Shown: in pieces, positions 57,401-64,000 of the stretch
How positions within the stretch are numbered: the first letter of the stretch is position 1
Layout: each line of letters starts with the position of its first letter
DNA from: Xenoacremonium recifei
Taxonomy: Eukaryota; Ascomycota; Sordariomycetes; Hypocreales; Nectriaceae
Assembly: GCA_012184525.1 (NCBI GenBank)
Contig: WOFQ01000032.1
Location: 124,001-188,000 of the forward strand
Reading direction: 5' to 3'
Length of the DNA stretch: 64,000 nucleotides
Notes under the pieces: model-generated
Seen by the model: only the letters and a program-made list of their open reading frames with translations
Database searches by the model: none
What the model was told of the DNA's origin: nothing
Made by a program: the position numbers and the translations under genes

Positions 57401-58891
57401 AAGGGTCTCCCGCAACCTGACGCTGCCGTCTGGGGCTCTTACCTGCCTTCAGCCAACGACTCTGTTCGCGTAGTGCCGCGAAAGGCCGAAGCCGCTACAA
57501 TTGAAAGCGCCTCGCTCTGGTCGCCGACGCAGAAGGCCCTTATCGCAGCCGCCGAGGAGGAGGCCGCACCCGTTGCTCTCTGGGGCGCCCAGTTGAAGCC
57601 ATCGCTGTCTGGCATGTGGGAGAAGCCCGCGCCTATCCAGCAAGTCTCCTACGGTCTATCTCAGCCCGCGCACGTTTGGGGCGACTATCTTCCGGCCAAG
57701 GAGGATATTCTGCGTGTGAAGCCTAGAGAGGCAACCCCTGCAGCGATCGAGAGCTCCGAGCTTTGGTCACCCCCACCCCGGACAACCATGTCCGAGACCG
57801 CAGAATTTCTCTGGACGGCCAGCAAAAATATCACCATCACGACAGCAGCAGAGACTTCTTCTAGCGACACTAGCTCGCTGCTTCGAGAAGCGGTCAACTA
57901 TGGCCTGTGGGCTGCTCCCGCCGCCATCGCCGACGATGAGGCGCCCCAGGGCCTGTTTAGCCTGAGCCACAAGCGTTCCGACTACCGGAGCTCGCAAATG
58001 CCTCCCGCCGCCCTCGACACGGTGCGCAAGACCCGCGCCCTGGACGCCTTCGACGACTTCGTCTTCTCCTACCTCTGGAACGAGAACCCGCTTTGGCGAG
58101 GCCCCCCGACGGTTGTCCAGGAGAAGGCCGAGGGGCTCTTCAGCCTCGACCACCGCCGCACAGTCTTCCGAACCACGCCCGAGCCTCCCGCAGCCTTGTC
58201 CATGCTTCGCAACCCCCGGCTTTCCAGCGAGCCACTGCCGGAGCTTACGTCGGATAGCCTCTGGTCTGTGCCACCCCCGAAGGCCGCATCGCCTGACTGG
58301 CTGTCCCTGTCGACCACGTCCAGCGTGCCGTCATCGGTGTCGGATGCCGAGTCTGTCGCTGAGACCGAGGCTTCGTCGGTCGACGACTCTGACGTCGAGT
58401 CGCTCAAGTCCGAGCTGGCCAACGTCGAGCGCGTGCTCCGTCGTGTCGAGGCCACCGCCTCCGAGTGGAAGGATGCTCTGACCGAGGCCATTGCCGCCAG
58501 CACCCAGACCTCCAAGTCTGCCCTCTGGGCCAAGACGCACCACCACCACCACAGCAGCAAGGACGCTGTCGTCTCGCCCGCCGCCCCTGTCAACATGTGG
58601 CAGCCTGCCTCCGCCGAGCCCGCTCCCACCCCCCTGGAGTCCGAGTACACCATCGACGAGGCCGACGAGGAACGCTCCTCCACCTTCCGCTACCGCCGCA
58701 AGTCCGACGACGACGACATGACCCCCGCCATCCTCTCACCCTCCAACTTCTCCCTCCTCTCCAGCCCAGACACCCCCCGCGACTTCAGCGCCCAGGCTCT
58801 CTGGAGCTCTACCTCGGAGACCTTCGCCCCCGAGGAGAAGACGTGGCTCGACGAGTCTGTCGTGCGCGTCACGCCCGTGTCGTCCACCTAA
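51453..58891 (+). CDS. Giant seven-pass membrane protein with Leu-Trp repeat tail
   Basis: Exons: 51453-51499, 51554-52115 and 52172-58891, giving 2,442 residues. A further 45 bp in-frame intron at 52260-52304 is likely, giving 2,427. The first 265 residues contain seven hydrophobic segments, for example LVLVTFFATAALWAQ, GIIFLRFILGGVFVGT and LGITVLAVDAIITTGLL. They are connected by short loops, so the protein should be a polytopic membrane protein with a long tail. Residues about 270-1290 are Ser/Pro/Thr-rich and disordered, with many Arg-x-x-Ser sites. From about 1290 to 2411 more than twenty copies of a Leu-Trp(Ser/Thr/Gly/Ala/Glu) motif recur every 20-90 residues, many in longer duplicated modules. 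An acidic run (near 1490-1515) lies inside this part. I recognise no enzyme, channel or receptor family. Splicing phases and the exon 1 ATG are well supported. Function is unknown. Confidence 0.85.
52260..52304 (+). other. Probable 45 bp in-frame intron in the giant membrane gene
   Basis: The segment starts GTCTGA, contains the branch-point consensus TGCTAAC and ends CTAG. It is a multiple of three without a stop, so both spliced and unspliced messages stay open. Removing it joins VVIG directly to ILMLF, making a continuous seventh membrane helix. The donor is weaker than GTAAGT. Confidence 0.55.
57402..57792 (+). repeat. Tandem protein-coding module duplication in the giant gene
   Basis: Two copies of a module of about 45 residues are visible, from about 57402 and about 57654. 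The shared pattern is GL-x-QP, VWG-x-YLP, a short spacer, RV-x-PR, a-x-IES and LWSP. An intervening piece carries two further Leu-Trp/Met-Trp motifs. The copies have diverged at the DNA level but keep their protein pattern. Confidence 0.7.
57945..58240 (+). repeat. Second duplicated module (GLFSL type) in the giant gene
   Basis: Two copies of a module of about 30 residues share the pattern GLFSL-x-H-x-R, then R, then PPAAL and a following Arg. They start near 57951 and 58131. A YLWNENPLW segment lies between them. This indicates a second repeat family within the same C-terminal region. Confidence 0.65.
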
Positions 58892-60278
58892 GCCGCACTG
58901 TTGCGGTTGTCGAGTTTTAAGCGAATGCATCGCACTTTGGGATTTTAGCGATCAATGTGTCGACCGGTGACGGAACTACGGTCCCTTTGATATCTGGCGT
59001 CTATCTCTTTTTCTTTTATTTTGTACTGCTTTTTCTGTAGGGAGGGAATTCATCTTGAGCAAGCGTTATGACAAGGCACAAAAAATCAAATTGAAATAGC
59101 AAGCGAATATGATTTTCTCGCACTTTGCACATCTTCTCTCCTCTCTGCTATAATGTGATCTCGCGCTCGTCTTTCCCAAATGTGATATCTCGCTGTCATC
59201 TGGTCTCGCAGTTATTCTGAATCTTCAAACCTTGTCGTCAATCCAACTCCTCACAAAGCACGCAGAAATCACATCGCATCGCAAAAATGTCATACAAAGA
59301 ATTAATTTCTTTTTCTTCATCATGAACCGTAAAGCTCTATCCATGCATGCAAGTCATAACAAGAACCACATCCCCTCCTCAGCAAACAGACAGACGTATA
59401 CGCCACCTCCCCCGTCAACGGTAAAAAAAAAAAAAGACCCTGTATCCCAAACCCCGCTTTCTTTTTTGTTGCTTTCCCCCCCTGGCCCTGGATAGTAGAA
59501 AAGAAAGAGACATTATTTTTGCGGTCCCGGTGTTTTGTTTGGCGATTGGTTGGTTGGTTGGTTCATCAAGCATTAGGCGTGGCGGTACAAAGGAGAATGG
59601 ACGAAAAGTTGAGCTGAACGAGCGTGGAGAAAGTAGTTGTGTTTGTGGTGGTGGGTGTGTTCCGAGGTGGCTCTTCCGTGTGTGGTGAGGAGAAGGAAAT
59701 GGGGCGTAACTGCCCTTCACAAGTATTCCGGAGTCCATGCCAATGTATTTTCCTGTTGCTATTGTGTCTCTACCGGATGGTGTGAAGGGGATTCATTAGG
59801 AGGCAATGCCATAGGCAGTGGGCGTGTATGCCTCATGACGCTGGCCTCGTCGCGTCGTGTCCACCGGAGTGTAATCCATACAGAAGGAGTTGCACCACAA
59901 GGTCGTGAGCTGTGATGGCTGACAGTCGTGATTCTGCGTCGCAGATGGGAGATGGAGGGGTAGAGATTCGGGCAAGCATCTGCCAAAACAAGGCGTATCG
60001 CATGCCGAGGGATATCCAGACAGGAGAAAGAGGAAAGAGACAACTCTGGGGATGAGAGAGAAGCCTCGCGGCGGGTTGATTCTCGTCGCGCAGAGGCGAG
60101 TCGAGCGGAAACTAAACCATGTCGTATGTAATGGAACAAAAACCCTGGCCCCTTGACCGGCGCTATGCAAACAAATCCACACACAAAAATCGAATCGTTT
60201 TTATACAGGCTCCTGCGGGAGCGCAAAGCAATGCTGGTGGTGACAAGTCTCGCCCACGGTGGCAGCATGGCCAGCGGA
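58892..60278. other. Convergent intergenic stretch
   Basis: A 1.4 kb interval between two facing stop codons, so both 3' UTRs lie here. It contains an A13 run at 59423-59435 and four to five GGTT units at 59546-59563. Frames are short and unsupported. I see no gene. Confidence 0.6.
59423..59435. repeat. A13 homopolymer
   Basis: Thirteen consecutive A residues in the convergent intergenic region, with no flanking target-site duplication or element body that would indicate retroposition. Confidence 0.8.
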
Positions 60279-63200
60279 CTAGCTGACCGTCATCATATGT
60301 ATCCGCTGCGGCAAACTCGACGAGGGCGAGTTCCCTGGGGACGCCTTTTCCATGATGGAGGTGTTACCTCGACTCCGGAGGATCCTCCGCGGGGGGCTCG
60401 AACCAGGATCGTCAAACACTCGCGTAAAAGCAGGGCTCGACTCCAGCTGTCGTTCGTGTCGGGGCGTCCGCACCGGGCTCTGGGTGATCTGGTCCACGCG
60501 GCGAACCATATCGGACAGCATATCTCGCAGATCGCTGGCTCTCTTGACCAGTGCCCGCAGGCTGTTAGTATCGAAGTGCATCTTGCCGTCATGGTGCGGC
60601 ACATTCTCCGAAGGGGACCGATGCATGGCCTCCATCACTGACCGGACGACGCCGTTGACGTCTTTGGACTTGGGGCTTCGATTCTCCGGAGTCCGTGGTC
60701 GACTCGACCGGCTCGTCTGGGTCGCGTTCCCGTCGCTAACGGGCCAGCTTCCAAAGATGTCGTCCTCGGGCATGAAGACAGACCTACGTCGTGGAGAGTG
60801 TCGTTCCCGTACCACCGTCGTCTTCGACATTGGTGGCTCGTGGCCGTCAAAGGCAGCGTCGAGGCGGTCCATGGAATGTGCATCAAATCCGTCGTCTCCA
60901 AAGCTCTCGTCGATATCAAAAGCGTCAAAGTTGATCGAGGACGTCGATGCTGTGCTTTCACTGTGAGCCTCATCGTCCTCGTCCTCGTCCGGCGAGGCGA
61001 GAGCAATGATTCCTTCGGCTTCCTTCCACAGGCCCTTATGCGCCCCATCCATCAGGTCCAGGTCTCGGCCATGGCGGCAGAGACGCTTCAAGTCGTTGAC
61101 CAGTAATGACAGCTCGCGGATCTGGCCCGAGTGGGCCTTGACGCTGGGTTGCGTCGCTCGAATCGACTCGGGCACTGCAAAAGCCTTGTCATCTCTATCA
61201 CCGTTGCCAAAGCTGCCTCCGCCGAACTCGAAGTCATCATCCCAGTCTTCGCTGACTGTCTTGTTCCCAGTCCCCCACGTGCCGTACTTGGCACCCGTCG
61301 TCTTAGTATCATCCGAGTTGTCGTGAACTACGGGCACGCTCTGGCTACGCACGTGAGTAGGCGTTGGTCCTTTCCGGATAGCAGAGCGTCCACCTCTAGA
61401 GTCCATCTCTTGCTTTGCGTACGCAGTCTTGGGCCGAGGCGACTTGCCGTTAGTGGTGTCGTACTTTTCGTGTGAGGGCTCACTCCAGTCGAAGATGTTG
61501 CTCAGGGGCCGCTCTGTGTTGGCGGCAGCGCCGTTGGTGTTGGAAGACTCCAGGGTTCCGTTACCGCTGATACTAGCCAGGGCGAGACGCACGTTGGGGT
61601 TGATGCCCTTCGAGTTGAGGGAGCTCCCCTTGGAGGGCGGCGATAGAGGATTGCACGGGGCGTCATCGTCGTCACGAGCCCAGTCATCGTCAAAGTCATC
61701 ATCCATAGACATCCGGCTGAGATCCTTGTTGATATCATTAGGTGCAGAATCGATGCTAAATCGGGGGCCTGGTTGCAGTTCGCGCCTCATGTGTGCGGTG
61801 GCAGCATCAGATCGCTTAGCGGTACGAACGGGAGTTGAGACGGACTCGTCCTCTTCCATGATCCTGTTGTCATCCTCTTCCCAGGAGCGGCCGAGAATCT
61901 CCTGGATGGACAGGCGCTTGGTCTTGGTTCCGTTGCCGTTGCCGGCGGTACTGGGGGGGGACTCGTCGTACATGGACTCCAGGGGCGTCTCGACGGCCCT
62001 GGCGCGGGCGGATGCAACGGTCCGCAGCGAGTCGAACATGGTGTCACTCTTGAAATCAGTGTCATCGTCGTCGCCCGAGGTGAAGTCCCGCGTGTCGCCC
62101 TCGGAGCTCTCCATGGTGGACGACGGCGCCTTGAGGCCGTGGGCATGCAGCTGGGACAGGGCGGCGGAACTGGTCGAGGAGCCCGAGGGCTGGTTGGACC
62201 GCACCGGGACTGGGACTGGGACTTGGACATGGACCTGGCCCTGGCCCGGTACTTGGAGGATTTGGTGCTGGTGCTGGAGATTGTGGTGGTAGACAACTCC
62301 CTGCTGGTGGTGAGTCCCGGTCGAAGAAGCCCCGCCAGAAGACCCTAACCGCGACATATCCACATTGAAACTGGAAAGTCTCGAAAGCGGGGGCAAGGGA
62401 GACGATGAGTTCCTTTTACGCGTTCGCAGCTGTGCCATGGCAGCTGAACCAAGCGCCGACCCCTGCTGTCCAGGAGCTAACATTGTCGATTCCAGCGGCG
62501 TATTGGCCCGTCCAGCAGCGCCGCTTTGCGCGCCAGCCATTGGGTCTGACGCATATCGCTTATTTCCGATGGCCATCCTGGGCTCAGCTCGCGCGTGGCC
62601 GCTGCTGCTGCTCGTCTGGGCATGGGCATATGCGTGAGCTGCTGCTGTTGCTGTTCCGCGCTGTTTAGGGCGCCGGAGACTGCCCGACGTCCTCGACACC
62701 CAGCTGCCGGCCGCTGAGGCAAAGGGCATCGAGATGGACTTGCGCGGCCGCCGCGATGGCGTCACATCCGGCGATGTAGCCACGGACTCGGGCTCGGGCT
62801 GGGGCTGGATCTGGATCTGGGACTGGGACTGGGACTGGGACTGGACCTGGTCGTTCTGCCGGTGCACGAGCGGAGATGCAATCTTCTCCTCTTCGGTCTC
62901 CTCGTCCCGCTGGTGCATCAATTTCGGCGGCGCCGACGCGGTGGAAACCATCCTGGGCTTGACGAGATGGACCCGGAGATCGTCGCCGCTGTCGCCAACG
63001 ACGATGCGCTTGGCCGTCCCCGGCCGCGAGTGCGGGTTCAGCTCGCCGAACCGGCCGGAGCTGGACCGTCCGCTGACCGACGACCGTTTTGAATGGAAGA
63101 ACGACGCCCATACACTCTTCCGTTCTGCGCGTCCCGGAGTGCGGTCGGGCGTTGACGGCGGCGCAGTGAACTCGTGGGGTTGAGGATGATCGTCGAATGA

Positions 63201-64000
63201 GAACTTGGGGGACGGGGCAGGGGATGCCCGGCTCGTCAAATTGGAGTCCGGCTGAAACTGTTGTTGCAAGGTAGCCGAGCGTTGGTGACTCGTCGTGGGA
63301 CGTCGAAGAGTCGGGAGATGTGATTTCGAGCGGCGTCGGTAGACACCGAGGGAGTCGTCGTATTGTTGCGAGGGTGGCCGCTTGACGAGCTTGTTCGGGG
63401 GTAATGAAGGCGCAGAGCGTTCTGAGGGAAGGAATGGGGCAGAAGAGCCCTGGGAGAGGGCAATTGAGTGTGTGTCGGGCCCAATGCTTGATCTAGGACT
63501 GCTTCCGTGGTGCGAGAGCGGGCGAATTGACAGCCGCCGTATCCACGAGCCATTCGAAGAGATTGAGTCCCTCGGTGCCTCTGGGATAGGAGCAGGCGAG
63601 TCTCCCCGTCTAACGAAGGACTGTTTCCTGCCCGTCGTCGTCTTCGGGGGTGTAACTACTGTCTTGGGAGGTGTGAATTGGCCCCCTTGGGGTCGTCCGT
63701 ATCGCGAGAGCGGCGGTCGAGAGGCAGTCGCTGGTCGAGGAAGTGTGTGGTAGTGAGGAGTCTCGTGAGAGGTGGAGGATGGGGCGTCGTTGCTCGTGGA
63801 CGGTCGTGAAAAGGCAAAGGTGCCCAGTCTGGAGTGATGAGAGTTGCTCGAGGGTTCGCGGTCAATGGAGCTTCGTCTCCGGTGCGAACGGGGTCGAGGG
63901 GCGGTGGCCGAGCTGGAGGGGATGTCGGTACGCTGGCCAAAGACCAGACCGCTGGCCGCTGCAGCAATGGCAGTGCCCGTTCCAACGAGCTGTCTCAAAG
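60279..64000 (-). CDS. Large disordered Ser-rich protein, 5' end outside window
   Basis: An open frame runs from the stop at 60279 to the window edge, at least 1,239 residues, without a convincing start, so the N-terminus is missing. Most is Ser/Arg/Pro-rich and probably disordered. Short conserved-looking islands stand out: KSDTMFDSLRT, KRLSIQEILGRSWEEDD, SNIFDWSEPS, EDWDDDFEFGG, and a helical segment near the C-terminus (RELSLLVNDLKRLCRHGRDL then LWKEAEGIIALASPDEDE). A second helical piece (LRALVKRASDLRDMLSDMV) follows. The mix of acidic-aromatic islands and helices suggests a scaffold for polarity or septation. The acidic EDWDDDFEF island recalls Byr4/Bfa1-type septation regulators, but I cannot confirm that. 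The family is not assigned. Confidence 0.75.
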   Translation of the reverse strand, partial: LRQLVGTGTAIAAAASGLVFGQRTDIPSSSATAPRPRSHRRRSSIDREPSSNSHHSRLGTFAFSRPSTSNDAPSSTSHETPHYHTLPRPATASRPPLSRYGRPQGGQFTPPKTVVTPPKTTTGRKQSFVRRGDSPAPIPEAPRDSISSNGSWIRRLSIRPLSHHGSSPRSSIGPDTHSIALSQGSSAPFLPSERSAPSLPPNKLVKRPPSQQYDDSLGVYRRRSKSHLPTLRRPTTSHQRSATLQQQFQPDSNLTSRASPAPSPKFSFDDHPQPHEFTAPPSTPDRTPGRAERKSVWASFFHSKRSSVSGRSSSGRFGELNPHSRPGTAKRIVVGDSGDDLRVHLVKPRMVSTASAPPKLMHQRDEETEEEKIASPLVHRQNDQVQSQSQSQSQIQIQPQPEPESVATSPDVTPSRRPRKSISMPFASAAGSWVSRTSGSLRRPKQRGTATAAAHAYAHAQTSSSSGHARAEPRMAIGNKRYASDPMAGAQSGAAGRANTPLESTMLAPGQQGSALGSAAMAQLRTRKRNSSSPLPPLSRLSSFNVDMSRLGSSGGASSTGTHHQQGVVYHHNLQHQHQILQVPGQGQVHVQVPVPVPVRSNQPSGSSTSSAALSQLHAHGLKAPSSTMESSEGDTRDFTSGDDDDTDFKSDTMFDSLRTVASARARAVETPLESMYDESPPSTAGNGNGTKTKRLSIQEILGRSWEEDDNRIMEEDESVSTPVRTAKRSDAATAHMRRELQPGPRFSIDSAPNDINKDLSRMSMDDDFDDDWARDDDDAPCNPLSPPSKGSSLNSKGINPNVRLALASISGNGTLESSNTNGAAANTERPLSNIFDWSEPSHEKYDTTNGKSPRPKTAYAKQEMDSRGGRSAIRKGPTPTHVRSQSVPVVHDNSDDTKTTGAKYGTWGTGNKTVSEDWDDDFEFGGGSFGNGDRDDKAFAVPESIRATQPSVKAHSGQIRELSLLVNDLKRLCRHGRDLDLMDGAHKGLWKEAEGIIALASPDEDEDDEAHSESTASTSSINFDAFDIDESFGDDGFDAHSMDRLDAAFDGHEPPMSKTTVVRERHSPRRRSVFMPEDDIFGSWPVSDGNATQTSRSSRPRTPENRSPKSKDVNGVVRSVMEAMHRSPSENVPHHDGKMHFDTNSLRALVKRASDLRDMLSDMVRRVDQITQSPVRTPRHERQLESSPAFTRVFDDPGSSPPRRILRSRGNTSIMEKASPGNSPSSSLPQRIHMMTVS
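62787..62851 (-). repeat. Hexanucleotide tract encoding Gln-Ser/Gln-Ile repeats
   Basis: Tandem GGGACT and GGATCT units on the plus strand, read on the minus strand, encode alternating Gln-Ser, Gln-Ile and Gln-Pro pairs in the disordered protein. A related GGGACT tract near 62205-62232 encodes a Val-Pro/Val-Gln run. Slippage-prone low complexity. Confidence 0.75.

Noticed and set aside
59423..59435. A13 run as a retroposon tail
   Set aside because: No element body or target-site duplication flanks it; it lies in ordinary convergent 3' sequence.

Overview
The window is nuclear DNA of a filamentous ascomycete, probably a sordariomycete of Hypocreales type. Its genes carry short spliceosomal introns (about 45-335 bp, GT..AG, some with a CTAAC branch point). 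Proteins have long disordered extensions, intergenic spaces run from 0.1 to 6.5 kb, and both Zn2Cys6 regulators and a DASH kinetochore subunit are present. No rRNA, tRNA, CRISPR array, transposase or reverse-transcriptase gene was found. Sixteen protein-coding genes can be modelled, most with splice sites whose reading phase closes exactly.

Left part (0.3-18.5 kb, all minus strand): a Sir2/Hst1-type sirtuin; a vacuolar-type Ca2+ P-type ATPase (PMC1/nca-2 class); a 6.5 kb stretch with no gene; and a Pby1-type protein joining a SurE domain to a tubulin-tyrosine-ligase domain.

Replication and mitosis block (19.6-27.0 kb): an unrecognised nuclear-type protein is head-to-head with the DASH subunit DUO1. 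DUO1 is tail-to-tail with RNase H2 subunit B, which is head-to-head with MCM10. Both divergent promoters carry ACGCGT (MluI cell-cycle box) sequences, so the four genes look like one G1/S-regulated neighbourhood.

Accessory block (28.0-36.7 kb): a short-chain dehydrogenase is divergent from a Zn2Cys6 regulator, followed by an eight-exon tyrosinase and a GNAT acetyltransferase. Two adjacent CGG-N3-CCG palindromes lie between the dehydrogenase and the regulator, and a third lies upstream of the tyrosinase. This has the form of a small co-regulated metabolic cluster.

Right part: a TamA/Dal81-like regulator with a 4 kb upstream region rich in GATA sites; a membrane protein with a spermidine-synthase-like domain; a flavin-binding PNPOx-like protein; a small lysine-rich coiled-coil gene whose stop codon falls exactly on a splice junction; and a very large protein (about 2,440 residues) combining seven membrane segments, a disordered region and a C-terminal third with more than twenty Leu-Trp motifs. 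The last gene is a disordered protein cut by the window edge. The large membrane/Leu-Trp-repeat protein and the 28.7-36.6 kb cluster are the best candidates for something undescribed.
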